Source: Pyrodictiaceae archaeon (lineage in GTDB: Archaea; Thermoproteota; Thermoprotei_A; Sulfolobales; Pyrodictiaceae). Taken from it: a stretch of 40,980 nt of DNA. The DNA is taken from NCBI GenBank assembly GCA_027062725.1, contig JAMOSW010000039.1, forward strand, positions 1 to 40,980. Reading direction: 5' to 3'. This document shows positions 15,435 through 23,564 of the stretch, in pieces; within the stretch, counting starts at the first letter, position 1; each line of letters starts with the position of its first letter. Made by a program: the position numbers and the translations under genes. Under the pieces are notes generated by a model that was not told where the DNA came from, ran no database searches, and saw only the letters and a list, made by a program, of their open reading frames with translations.

Positions 15435-16466
15435 TCACTGAGATTCCCTAACCAAGACTATCCTGTATCTCGACAGAGTCACTGCTGAGACCACGAAGAC
15501 CACGATTATAGCCTGTACGGCTAGGGCGAAGCTCCAGGGTACGCGGCTTATTTGAAGCGAGGTGCTTGCAAGGTAGAGGAGCCCCAGGAGCCACGAGGAA
15601 GCCAGTGTGGCTGCGATGACGTTGCCTGCCAGCCAGGCGGCGAGGATGCCCATGTATCCGTAGCCGAGGCTCTGGAACGTGTTCAGGCTCGTCAATTGCT
15701 GCTGAACGGCGACCAGGTAGAGGCCGCCGCCAAGACCGGCCAGGGCGCCGCCTATGGCAGCAGCCGCCATGATGGTCTTGTGGAAGCCGACTCCGTACGT
15801 TTCCGCTGCGCGCCTAGAGAGCCCCACAGAGTCTACCGCTACGCCTAGCCTCGTAAACCTGTAGGCAGCCTCAACGAGTAACACAGTTGCTAGTACTATG
15901 GTTGCCGCGGTTGCTACGCCTAAGGTCCTATCTGGGGGCAGAGGCGCCGTTCGGGTGAATCCACCTGCGCTCCAGGGACCGCCAACGAGGTAGTTTAGCA
16001 CACTCACGACAACATAGTTCAACATGAGGCTCGCGAGCGTCTCGTTCACGAGTAGATAGAGGCGCAATGCCGCCACAAGCGCCCCGAGGAGGACACCAGC
16101 AAGAGCCGCCGCAAAGAGCCCCGCCGCGAGACCGGCCCCTACTCTTCCCAGGAGCCAGTAGGCAACAATCATGCCCGCAACCATCTGGCCCTCAGCACCT
16201 ATAGTTATGAAGCCTGCACGGTAGGCGAGCGCCAGGCCCGCGGCCGACGCGGCTATGGCGGTGAAGTAGGGTAGAGCCGACAACCACCTCGACGGCTCAC
16301 CAAATACCGTCATGAGGGCACTGGCTGTACCCCCCACACCGGCCGGTGTAAGGCCGCCTAGCAGCACAGAGACCACTATCCCCACAGCCAGGCCCGCAAG
16401 GCCGTAGAGGAGCGGGTTACCTCTCTCAGTGGGCGCGCGCTCGACCAGCTTCACCCGCAGCTTCAT
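15435..16466 (-). CDS. nucleoside/sugar ABC importer permease, first subunit
   Basis: The 343-residue BPD_transp_2 permease has an extra N-terminal helix (LLYGLAGLAVGIVVSVLLGG) and GFITIGAEGQMVAGMIVAYW, the counterpart of the N-L-G-x-E-G motif. A conserved extracellular loop GGPWSAGGFTRTAPLPPD resembles BmpB/NupP proteins. The coupling segment VGLSRRAAETYGVG lies near residue 219. Its ATG overlaps the ATPase stop as ATGA (16463-16466), so the subunits are translationally coupled. With the second permease it should form a heterodimeric membrane pore. Confidence 0.82.
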   Translation of the reverse strand: MKLRVKLVERAPTERGNPLLYGLAGLAVGIVVSVLLGGLTPAGVGGTASALMTVFGEPSRWLSALPYFTAIAASAAGLALAYRAGFITIGAEGQMVAGMIVAYWLLGRVGAGLAAGLFAAALAGVLLGALVAALRLYLLVNETLASLMLNYVVVSVLNYLVGGPWSAGGFTRTAPLPPDRTLGVATAATIVLATVLLVEAAYRFTRLGVAVDSVGLSRRAAETYGVGFHKTIMAAAAIGGALAGLGGGLYLVAVQQQLTSLNTFQSLGYGYMGILAAWLAGNVIAATLASSWLLGLLYLASTSLQISRVPWSFALAVQAIIVVFVVSAVTLSRYRIVLVRESQ

Positions 16467-17995
16467 GTCCCCTCCACCTCCTCGACCATTGCAGCCGCTA
16501 TCTTCTCTACATCGAAGGGCCTCTCAGCCTCGTAGACTATGCGTCCCTTGTTCATGACGAGTATGCGGTCGGCCACGTTCAGCAGCTCCTCTAGGTCCTC
16601 CGATATCACGAGGACTGCTGCTCCGGCCGAAGCCACGTCAACAAGTATCTTGTCCACCGCCTTGGCCGCTGCATAGTCGAGGCCGCTAGTGGGGTTCATA
16701 GCTAGAAGGAGGCGAGGCTTCTTCAAAACCTCGCGGCCCACTATGAACCTCTGCATGTTGCCGCCACTCATCGCCTCCACAGGCGCATCCAGGCCCGGCG
16801 TCTTGACCTTCATCGTCTCAACTATCTTCTCCGCGATACGGCGCGCACCACCCCAGTCAACCACTACGCCGCGGTAGGGCCCACGTGGCGACGAGTAGAA
16901 GCCCAGCGCCACGTTAAACACGAGGTCCTTGCTGGGGACCAGCGCCCAGCCAAGACGCTGCTCCGGCACCACAGCCATGCCGAGCCGGCCCCTGGCACCC
17001 GGCCCCTTCCCGGTGACGTCAATGCCGGCGAAGCGTATAGTGCCACGCGCCACGCGCCTTATACCCACGAGGGCCTCCAGCAGCTCACGTTGACCATTGC
17101 CTGCTACCCCGGCTATGCCTACAACCTCGCCCGCTCGTATAGAGAGGTCCACGCCTTTGACGCTCCACTCGCCATGATCGCCCAGGACCCAGAGCCCCTT
17201 AACCTCAAGCACAACTCCACCCGCGGCTGCGCGGCTGCGCCGAGGCTCCGAGAGGGGCTGCTTAGCCAGCCTCTCCCCGAACATCATCTCAAGGAGCTTC
17301 TCGCGTGAAGCCTCGGAGGCCTCGACTACCCCTACCAGCCTACCTGACCGCATGACCGCTATCCTATCGGCGACGCCGAGTACCTCTCTAAGCCTATGGG
17401 TTATGAGGACGACCGAGCGGCCCTCCGAGGCTAGGCGCCTAGAGAGGCGGAGAAGAGCCTCGGCCTCCGGGGGGGAGAGATGCGCGGTGGGCTCATCCAG
17501 TAACAGCACACTTGCATCCACGGCCAACGCCTTTACTATCTCTGCGCGCTGCCTCTCACCCATTGAGAGCCCCCAGACCCTCGCGTCTGGGTCAACGAGG
17601 AGCCCGTACCTCTCGCTAAGCTCCCTTACACGCTCACGTGCCTCGCCGAGCCCGATCCTTAAGCCGGCCAAGCGGGCTGCGAGCATAACGTTCTCTGCCA
17701 CAGTAAACGCGTCAACGAGCATAGGGTTCTGCGGCACAAGGGCTATACCGTTCCTCAGAGCGTCACGTGGCAAGCGGAACCTCACAGGCCTACCCTTCAC
17801 CCGGATAACACCCGAGTCGGGCTCCAAGACGCCTGCCAGGATGCTCACGAACGTCGTCTTGCCGGCACCGTTCTCGCCGAGGAGGCCGAGGACCTCACCA
17901 GAGTATATGGCTAGGCTTACGCAGTCATTCGCGACAACGCCTCCCGGGTAAACCTTCGTCACACACTCGGCCTCAACTATTGGAGCCTGCCTCAA
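16463..17995 (-). CDS. nucleoside/sugar ABC importer ATPase (two ABC domains)
   Basis: The tandem ABC ATPase drives the two permeases downstream. From TTG 17995 (GGAAGGGG just upstream) it has ~510 residues. Domain 1: Walker A GENGAGKTT (40-48), Q-loop VPQNPML, signature LSMGERQR, Walker B VLLLDEPTAHLSP, H-loop ITHR. Domain 2 is degenerate at Walker A (GVAGNGQREL) and has MSGGNMQRF and LLAMNPTSGLD, as in RbsA/BmpC/NupO proteins. The frame is open to 18112, but the extra N-terminal stretch (CLAARASASYARP) precedes the usual IVEAECVTKVYPGGV and is unlikely to be translated; GTG 18010 is a third option. No solute-binding protein gene is found upstream or downstream. Confidence 0.87.
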   Translation of the reverse strand: MRQAPIVEAECVTKVYPGGVVANDCVSLAIYSGEVLGLLGENGAGKTTFVSILAGVLEPDSGVIRVKGRPVRFRLPRDALRNGIALVPQNPMLVDAFTVAENVMLAARLAGLRIGLGEARERVRELSERYGLLVDPDARVWGLSMGERQRAEIVKALAVDASVLLLDEPTAHLSPPEAEALLRLSRRLASEGRSVVLITHRLREVLGVADRIAVMRSGRLVGVVEASEASREKLLEMMFGERLAKQPLSEPRRSRAAAGGVVLEVKGLWVLGDHGEWSVKGVDLSIRAGEVVGIAGVAGNGQRELLEALVGIRRVARGTIRFAGIDVTGKGPGARGRLGMAVVPEQRLGWALVPSKDLVFNVALGFYSSPRGPYRGVVVDWGGARRIAEKIVETMKVKTPGLDAPVEAMSGGNMQRFIVGREVLKKPRLLLAMNPTSGLDYAAAKAVDKILVDVASAGAAVLVISEDLEELLNVADRILVMNKGRIVYEAERPFDVEKIAAAMVEEVEGT

Positions 17996-18165
17996 CCCCT
18001 TCCCGACCACCGCCCAGGCAGGCCTAGCATAGGAGGCAGAGGCGCGAGCGGCCAGACAGCGAGAAACGCCCCCTGCAAGACCGCCGGGGGCGAGGAAACA
18101 AGCCCCATGCATGGAGGCTGACCCGCGAGACGCTAAAAGCCGGGATGGCTACGGGCTCAGCAAGG

Positions 18166-18402
18166 CTACTTGCGGTAGCCTAGGGACTCCAGGTACTGGC
18201 GGAGTGCCCTGATGTTCCACTCCCACTTGGTCTTCCTTCTCACATCGACGTAGAGCCCCAGGTTCCTTGCCTCGGTGGGCGTGAGGCCGACCTCCTCTAG
18301 CTCGGGTATGCTGAAGCCCTTGCCCTCCCTAGTCCCTGGATCGGCACCACCATACTTGAGGAGCCTGGGCTTCTTCACTATCGGCCTAGGCGCTTCCGCC
18401 AT
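18166..18402 (-). CDS. rpl13e: ribosomal protein L13e
   Basis: This 78-residue protein of the large ribosomal subunit shows the L13e core: [20 protein letters not shown], then [20 protein letters not shown] and [13 protein letters not shown]13e is shared by Crenarchaeota and eukaryotes and absent from most Euryarchaeota, so it is a good lineage marker. ATG 18402 is preferred over the GTG directly before it. It is a stand-alone gene between the ABC operon and the Lrp regulator. Confidence 0.9.
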   Translation of the reverse strand: MAEAPRPIVKKPRLLKYGGADPGTREGKGFSIPELEEVGLTPTEARNLGLYVDVRRKTKWEWNIRALRQYLESLGYRK

Positions 18403-18448
18403 CACAGCGCACCCGGGGCTATAGGGGGCTGCCAGGCCGTGCTGGGTC

Positions 18449-18928
18449 TTAAGTCCTTGCCTCTATGTGGACCAGCGGCGACACGAAATCCTCCTTAAGG
18501 ACGCGTAGGCTCATGCTTGTGACGCTACGTTTAACGTATGGCAGCCGGTTTATGTTCTTTAGGAATGCATCGAGATCACTTACGTTTCTAAACTTTGCTA
18601 TTACCGCTAGGTCGTAGTCGCCAGTAATGTCGTAGACCATGATAACGTGGGGGTCTTTAGCCACGTATTCTCCTATATCTATTATCTTGCCGCCCTCGAC
18701 CTGGAGAAGTATAAGCGCCGTAACGCCATAGCCAAGCGCCTCGTAGTCTGGGAGCACGGTGAACCTCTTTATCACACCCTCAGCCACGAGGCGGCGAAGC
18801 CTGGCATGCACAGTTGAGGGTGCCAGGCCGAGCTCTCTGGCAAGGTCACGTATGCTTTTCCTTGAGTCCTGCGCAAGGAGGGCTACGAGACGTCTATCGA
18901 TATCGTCGATGAGATGCTGGGGCGACAC
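18449..18928 (-). CDS. Lrp/AsnC-family transcriptional regulator
   Basis: The 159-residue protein (GTG start) has an N-terminal AsnC helix-turn-helix ([48 protein letters not shown]) followed by a RAM/ACT-type domain ([20 protein letters not shown]) that normally binds amino acids and builds octamers. Archaeal homologues act as repressors or activators of amino-acid and energy genes. Neighbours do not identify a target: L13e downstream, DUF211 divergent. An AT-rich TATA-like stretch lies at 19014-19024, leaving a leader of ~65 bases. Confidence 0.88.
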   Translation of the reverse strand: MSPQHLIDDIDRRLVALLAQDSRKSIRDLARELGLAPSTVHARLRRLVAEGVIKRFTVLPDYEALGYGVTALILLQVEGGKIIDIGEYVAKDPHVIMVYDITGDYDLAVIAKFRNVSDLDAFLKNINRLPYVKRSVTSMSLRVLKEDFVSPLVHIEART

Positions 18929-19211
18929 CGGGGCTACGCACCTCTCCGCGCCACTGTTCGTATCCAGTGGGAAGTCTAGGGGCTCCTGGTGGTAGGGCGC
19001 TCTCTGGCCACTAGAATATCTTTAGGACAAATTGTTCTCCCTGGCACCAGTGGGTAGCCGCAATGCGCCGAGGCCGGCGTAGATTAACGCATTAATACCT
19101 GGAGACTGGCTGCCTAGTGTTACCTGCCACGGTGGGGACTCAGCGCGCTTCGCCCCTCTCGTCGCGTGCTGGATAGGGTTAGCCACTGGGAGCGGAGGGT
19201 TAGACGCGCCC

Positions 19212-19502
19212 TTGCCCGGTCTGCGTCGCCTAGTCTTGGATGTGCTGAAGCCTCTCAAGGACCCCTCTATTGTTGATGTAGCTCTTGAGCTCACCAAGGT
19301 GCCTGGCGTCGAGGCCGTAAACATAACCGTTAACGAGGTAGATGTTGAGACGCTGAGCCTCACGGTAGTTATAGAGGGCGACAACATAGACTTCAATAGA
19401 GTCAAAATTGTGTTCGATGAGGTCGGTGCAGCCATACACAGCATTGACCAGGTTGTTGCAGGGGAGAGGATAGTGGAGATACCCCCGCGGCCGGAGGAGT
19501 AA
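19212..19502 (+). CDS. DUF211 family protein
   Basis: The 96-residue protein (TTG start) matches the archaeal DUF211 family: RRLVLDVLKPLKDPSIVDVA, LELTKVPGVEAVNITVNEVD, LTVVIEGDNIDFNRVKIVFD, EVGAAIHSIDQVVAGERIVE. The fold is ferredoxin-like/ACT-like and forms oligomers; the cellular role is not established. In the 283-base gap upstream only weak AT-rich stretches (ATTAACGCATTAAT at 19084-19097) are visible. The next gene follows after 73 bases. Confidence 0.88.
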   Translation: MPGLRRLVLDVLKPLKDPSIVDVALELTKVPGVEAVNITVNEVDVETLSLTVVIEGDNIDFNRVKIVFDEVGAAIHSIDQVVAGERIVEIPPRPEE

Positions 19503-19575
19503 CGGCCAGTAGACAGAAGCGTTAGTTAGAGAAGCAGCGGTCCTCGGCTGCGCGTTAAGCCGGAGGTAGAGCGCT

Positions 19576-19920
19576 GTGGCGGATGAGAAGAAGAACCACA
19601 TCACTATCGACGATTTCGCTAAGATCGAGCTCCGTGTAGGCCTCGTGGAGCAAGCCGAGCATATACCTGGCACGAGGCTGCTCCGCCTCATAGTGAATCT
19701 CGGTGACGAGAAGCGCCAGATACTATCGGGCATAGCAGAGTACTACAAGCCCGAGGACCTCGTGGGGAAGAAGGTCGTTGTGGTCGCCAACCTAAAGCCA
19801 AAGAAGATACGGGGATACCTCAGCGAAGGAATGATACTTGCCGCAGGCTGCGAGGAGGGCCAGAGGCCGGTCCTGGTGACCGTCGGCGAAGAGGCCGAGC
19901 CTGGCTGGCGCATCTGCTAG
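19576..19920 (+). CDS. tRNA-binding domain protein (MetG-beta/EMAP II-like)
   Basis: The 114-residue OB-fold protein (GTG start) corresponds to the C-terminal tRNA-binding domain of methionyl-tRNA synthetase, encoded here as a separate subunit as in many archaea. Seen: ITIDDFAKIELRVGLVEQAE, HIPGTRLLRLIVNLGDEKRQ, ILSGIAEYYKPEDLVGKKVV, VVANLKPKKIRGYLSEGMIL, the family-defining strands. It strengthens tRNA binding of MetRS; the catalytic subunit is not in the window. A separate role as a free tRNA-binding chaperone is possible. Confidence 0.87.
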   Translation: MADEKKNHITIDDFAKIELRVGLVEQAEHIPGTRLLRLIVNLGDEKRQILSGIAEYYKPEDLVGKKVVVVANLKPKKIRGYLSEGMILAAGCEEGQRPVLVTVGEEAEPGWRIC

Positions 19921-20041
19921 CCCAGGGCCTCCAGGGGAGCCGAAACGTTTAGCTATAGTTTTATTCGCTACATAATATCATGGTTTTCTCCTACAAGCCT
20001 TCCTGTCGCGAGACGCGGTAACGTATTATGGCGCGCGTGCT

Positions 20042-21193
20042 GTGCCCAAGCCCACTGGGCGCAGCGTCCCCTTGCCACGCGCATGCCTTGTCGGCTATGG
20101 CCGCGTCGGCCGCGTGACGGCAGCGGAGCTTAGGCGTAGAGGCTACCGGGTCGAGGTCTATGACGCGAGTAGGAGCAACGTGGAGCTAGCGCGCAGCGCC
20201 GGGTTCGTGGCCCACCTGGCAGACGTCTCTAGCAAGAGGGTTGCGGAGGGGATATCCTCTGCATGCGACGTCGTCGCTACGGCTTTGCCTGGCCTCTCCG
20301 CCGAGAAGGTTCTGGCTTCGCTTCTAGAGTCGGGGACAGGCCTTGTTGTCGACGTCTCCTACTTGCCCGACCCATTCGCTCTCCGCGGCCTCGCTGAGAA
20401 GCATAGTTCTACGCTTGTTGTTGATGCTGGACTCGCGCCAGGGCTTAGCAACCTGCTTCTCTACTACTCTGTACGGTCATTGCATAAGTCTCTTGAGGCT
20501 CTTGTATACGTGGGAGGGCTCTCCGCTGATCCAATGTCTCCGTTGGGCCTAGTGGCTTCTTGGAACGTGGTTGACCTCTTGGAGGAGTATACGCGGCCTG
20601 CTAGGGCCCGCGTGAACGGCGAGCTCGTCGAGCTTGATCCCCTCGCTGACGCAACCAGCGTGGAGGTCCCTGGGGCTGGCGGCTTCGATGCACTGCCAAC
20701 TGACGGGCTGAGGACGTTGTTGTCCACACTAAGTGAGCCGAAGACGATGGTTGAGTACACTCTACGTTACCCTGGCCACGTAGAAGCTATGCGTAACCTG
20801 CGCGACTTAGGTCTTCTCGACGATAGGAGCTACGTTGTGGAGGGTTGCGCCACTACGCCCAAGAGACTCTTGGCACGGTTGCTCGAGGAAAGGCTGCCGC
20901 GGAGTGGTGACCGCGTAGTTCTTTATACGAGGGCTGTGGGTGTTGAGGGGGACGTTGAGAGCCTCGAATTCTATCTTGACGTGACGCAAGCTGAGCTGGG
21001 CCTTGAGGATGTCACCGCATTGGCTTACTTGACGGGGTTCATGCATGCTTGGTTCGTTGACCGAGTGTATCGTGAGTCTCCGGATGCTGGGCTTATTCCC
21101 CCGGAGAGCTTCTACGAGGACACCTACACTGTTATCGGGGAGTTAAGGAGTGTTGGTGTCAAGGTTTCTAGGCGTCGATGTAGTGAGGGCTAG
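20042..21193 (+). CDS. saccharopine dehydrogenase-like oxidoreductase
   Basis: The 383-residue protein (GTG start) has an N-terminal Rossmann fold (CLVGYGRVGRVTAAELRRRG, GxGxxG variant) followed by YDASRSNVELA, then VVATALPG and VDAGLAPGLSNLLLYYSVRS, characteristic of saccharopine dehydrogenase/Lys9-like proteins. The C-terminal half (VEVPGAGGFDALPTDGLRTL, YTLRYPGHVEAM) is the dimer/substrate domain. It probably uses NAD(P)H on an amino-acid-derived substrate; whether it works in lysine metabolism is not decided by context, as no lys genes are near. The 3' half uses more T-ending codons than the neighbours. Confidence 0.8.
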   Translation: MPKPTGRSVPLPRACLVGYGRVGRVTAAELRRRGYRVEVYDASRSNVELARSAGFVAHLADVSSKRVAEGISSACDVVATALPGLSAEKVLASLLESGTGLVVDVSYLPDPFALRGLAEKHSSTLVVDAGLAPGLSNLLLYYSVRSLHKSLEALVYVGGLSADPMSPLGLVASWNVVDLLEEYTRPARARVNGELVELDPLADATSVEVPGAGGFDALPTDGLRTLLSTLSEPKTMVEYTLRYPGHVEAMRNLRDLGLLDDRSYVVEGCATTPKRLLARLLEERLPRSGDRVVLYTRAVGVEGDVESLEFYLDVTQAELGLEDVTALAYLTGFMHAWFVDRVYRESPDAGLIPPESFYEDTYTVIGELRSVGVKVSRRRCSEG

Positions 21194-21308
21194 ATTTCTT
21201 GTCTGATAATCCGGCCTGGGAGGGTTTAAGGCGCGGTCTTTGAGTAATTGACTTAGTGGATGCTTTTAGCGGAGTCTTTTTTGTGTAGGCATAGTGTCAG
21301 GACTCGGT

Positions 21309-21374
21309 GGGCGTGATGAGTGGTATTACCTTTGACCCTTTGGGGGATGAATGGGCCCTTCCGCTGCTGAGTTC
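21309..21374 (+). ncRNA. candidate C/D-box sRNA with a guide against the 16S rRNA 530 loop
   Basis: In the 320-base gap before the hydrogenase gene: terminal stem GGGC/GTTC; C box GTGATGA (21313-21319); guide 1 (21320-21331); D' box TTGA (21332-21335); CCC-TTT-GGG mini-stem (21336-21344); C' box GGATGA (21345-21350); guide 2 (21351-21366); D box CTGA (21367-21370). Guide 1 contains GGTATTACC, nine bases fully complementary to the universally conserved GGUAAUACC of the archaeal 16S rRNA 530 loop, with one more G-U pair on its 5' side. By the N+5 rule the methylated base would be about A532 (E. coli numbering). I recognise no target for guide 2. The region is more AT-rich than its surroundings. 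Confidence 0.62.
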
Positions 21375-21432
21375 GTCTACACACCGTTGCAGCATGTCTT
21401 TGTACAGTATTGAACGCGCGTAATGTCCCTCT

Positions 21433-21440
21433 ACACGTGT
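21433..21440. promoter_or_regulatory. ACACGTGT palindrome, possible operator
   Basis: The perfect 8-base palindrome lies 15 bases upstream of the distal TATA element of the hydrogenase gene, in the position expected for an activator site. Binding protein unknown. Confidence 0.3.
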
Positions 21441-21455
21441 TCAAGATAGGGCACG

Positions 21456-21497
21456 TTTAAGTAGTAGGGATAATATCTGTTATCACGAGGATATAAA
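21456..21497 (+). promoter_or_regulatory. hydrogenase promoter region: two TATA elements around an inverted repeat
   Basis: A distal TTTAAG (21456-21461) and a proximal ATATAAA (21491-21497) flank GATAA-TATCTG-TTATC (21469-21484). The proximal box is only ~20-22 bases from ATG 21514, so it would give a nearly leaderless transcript. The distal box would start near 21485 and keep GGGGGAGA (about 21501-21508) as a ribosome-binding site. The inverted repeat covers the start region of the distal promoter, as an archaeal repressor operator would. Confidence 0.45.
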
Positions 21498-21513
21498 TGC
21501 GGGGGAGAATAGA

Positions 21514-23415
21514 ATGGTAACCAAGGAGATGCTAATAGATCCCATCACACGCATCGAGGGACACCTAGCACTCCGTGTCATAGTTGACGTGGACAAGCGC
21601 ACCCCCTTGAAAGAGAGCGTACGCAGCTTCGTGACAATGTTCCGCGGCTTCGAGGTCTTCGACCTAGGCCGCCCACCGGAGGACCTCCCCCATCTGAACA
21701 GCCGTATCTGCGGCGTCTGCGGCGCAAGCCACGCCAACGCCTCCGTAATAGCCGTCGACATGGCTTACGGTGTATCACCGTACAGGATGGGCGTTGCACT
21801 CCGCAACATGGCGTATGCGATGACAGACCACATCTACGACCACACGATAATACTGAACATGCTCGAGGGCCCCGACTACAGCGCCCCAGTAGTAGCGCTC
21901 ATGACCCCCAGCGTCTATGATCTCGCCAAGAAGACCCGCGCCGAGCACCGCGACATACACGGCTTCACAACAATAGCAGACATAATGACCGCCCTTACAC
22001 CCATAACGGGCAAGCTGTGGCAGCTAGCCGCCAAGTTCCAGCGCTACGCTCGCGAGGCCGGCGTGCTGATATATGGCCGCCACAGTCACCCCTCGACCCT
22101 AATACCTGGCGGCATCGGCACCGACCTCTCCAACGCCGAGTATCTGCTCATGGGCTACGCGTTCAGGCTCACCAAGCTAACCGCGTGGGCCAAGTACATG
22201 TATGCTGCATGGCTCGACCTCTTCAACTTCTACGTCGAGAACTTCCACTACGAAGAGAATGGCATCAGCTACCACCCTAGCCCCGAGAAGTCCACTGTGC
22301 TTGCAGCAGCAAGCAGCGGCATCTTCGACGACCCCGAGGCCTACGAGGGCGTTGGCGACTACGCGGAGTGGGAAGACTTCTATAAGGCCATGGAAGAGAA
22401 CGCCAAGAAGCGGATGCTTAAGCCAGGCGTAGTGTACAAGGGCCAGCTTATACACGATAGCTACGCCAAGTACCAGGCCAGCATAGTGGAGTATGTTGAC
22501 CGCGCATTCTACAAGGACTGGGCGGATAAAGTCAAGGACCTGCCCTGGTACACCGAGCTCGAGAACATGGGCTTCAAGGACCCGCTCGGTAACCCGCTTG
22601 CCGGCGGCCGCCAGGACATGGTCGCCTACCACCCCTGGCTGAAAGTGACGATACCGGACCCGCAGCAGCGTGACTGGGACAAGAAGTACACCTGGGTAAC
22701 GCACGTCAGGATGGTCATAGAGAACAAGCTGATACCCTTCGAGGTAGGCCCCTACGCGAGGCTCCTAGTCGCCTCCAAGCAGCCCGCAAGTGACTACATG
22801 GGCCTCTACAAGAGCGACGGCAACGGCACCCTCAAGGTAACCCTGCCCAGAGCCTGCACCGACGAACTCCCCGGCAGCGTCTGCGAGGAGATGAGCTTCG
22901 AGTTCAAGGTCCCCGAGTATAGCAGCACCCTATACAGGCTGTGGACACGTGCCTTCAACATGCTCATAGACGTAGCCGCTGCCTGGAACAACCTAACCAA
23001 GGCCCTCGAGTACGCTAAGACCGGCAACGTCAAGACTAGCAGGGCGTGGAAGCAGCCCGCTAGAATAACCTTCGGCGTCGGCTTCACCGAGGCACCGCGC
23101 GGCACCGTGAGGCACTGGGTAGTGCAGAAGTCAGGCAGGACGCTGAACATACAGATACACGCACCCACTACCGGCAACGTAAGCCCACAAGACAACCGCG
23201 ATGGTTACATGAAGTACAGTCCGTTCGAACAGTCAGCCATAAACACTAAGGTAACCGAGGAGACTAAGCCAGAGGACTGGACAGGGCTTGACTTCGTCCG
23301 CGCGATAAGGAGCTTCGACCCCTGTCTAGCATGTGCCGCCCACATACAGTTCGCTAAAGAGGGCCGCATACTGAAGAGCGTCAAGAAGGTCATAACAACC
23401 GCCCACTACAGCTAG
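21514..23415 (+). CDS. [NiFe]-hydrogenase large (catalytic) subunit, group 1-like
   Basis: The 633-residue protein carries the Ni-Fe(CN)2CO active site for H2 oxidation or production. Seen: N-terminal IDPITRIEGHL; L1 motif RICGVCGASH (64-73, Ni ligands C66 and C69); RHSHPSTLIPGG in the middle; and L2 motif SFDPCLACAAH (600-610, C604 and C607). The final 23 residues after His610 are the maturation peptide normally removed by a dedicated endopeptidase. Length and motifs fit membrane-linked group 1 uptake hydrogenases. The small Fe-S subunit, cytochrome b and endopeptidase genes are not adjacent, which is unusual. hypA and hypB lie 1.2-2.4 kb downstream on the other strand. ATG 21514 follows GGGGGAGA. 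Confidence 0.93.
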   Translation: MVTKEMLIDPITRIEGHLALRVIVDVDKRTPLKESVRSFVTMFRGFEVFDLGRPPEDLPHLNSRICGVCGASHANASVIAVDMAYGVSPYRMGVALRNMAYAMTDHIYDHTIILNMLEGPDYSAPVVALMTPSVYDLAKKTRAEHRDIHGFTTIADIMTALTPITGKLWQLAAKFQRYAREAGVLIYGRHSHPSTLIPGGIGTDLSNAEYLLMGYAFRLTKLTAWAKYMYAAWLDLFNFYVENFHYEENGISYHPSPEKSTVLAAASSGIFDDPEAYEGVGDYAEWEDFYKAMEENAKKRMLKPGVVYKGQLIHDSYAKYQASIVEYVDRAFYKDWADKVKDLPWYTELENMGFKDPLGNPLAGGRQDMVAYHPWLKVTIPDPQQRDWDKKYTWVTHVRMVIENKLIPFEVGPYARLLVASKQPASDYMGLYKSDGNGTLKVTLPRACTDELPGSVCEEMSFEFKVPEYSSTLYRLWTRAFNMLIDVAAAWNNLTKALEYAKTGNVKTSRAWKQPARITFGVGFTEAPRGTVRHWVVQKSGRTLNIQIHAPTTGNVSPQDNRDGYMKYSPFEQSAINTKVTEETKPEDWTGLDFVRAIRSFDPCLACAAHIQFAKEGRILKSVKKVITTAHYS

Positions 23416-23440
23416 CCCAGCCCCGAAGGAGGGATATGCC

Positions 23441-23445
23441 TTTTT
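23441..23445 (+). terminator. T-run terminator after the hydrogenase gene
   Basis: TTTTT 25 bases after the stop codon, in otherwise GC-rich DNA, followed by CCCGAAAGGGGGCCC. Oligo-T runs end archaeal transcripts; a second role is not evident. Confidence 0.4.
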
Positions 23446-23564
23446 AGTCCCGAAAGGGGGCCCAAAAGCCCCTTCACACGTCTCGCGTCTTACCCCTTCT
23501 CCCGAGATAGCTCATTGTAGCATAGTAGCCCCTTGGGTTCAATGTTTGCAGCGGAGGACTGGGC

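Larger units (their letters stand above)
21194..21513. other. 320-base intergenic region before the hydrogenase gene
   Basis: This is the longest gap in the window. It holds a TTTAAG element (21224-21229), a T6 run (21277-21282) that may end the upstream transcript, the C/D sRNA candidate (21309-21374), a perfect palindrome ACACGTGT (21433-21440), and the hydrogenase promoter region. No open frame in it looks coding. Confidence 0.6.

Noticed and set aside
17996-18112. N-terminal extension of the ABC ATPase
   Set aside because: The extra 39 residues precede a complete ABC domain start and TTG 17995 has a close ribosome-binding site.
21578-21960. Minus-strand open frames opposite the hydrogenase gene
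   Set aside because: Arg-rich, no homology, and fully within the clearly coding large-subunit gene.
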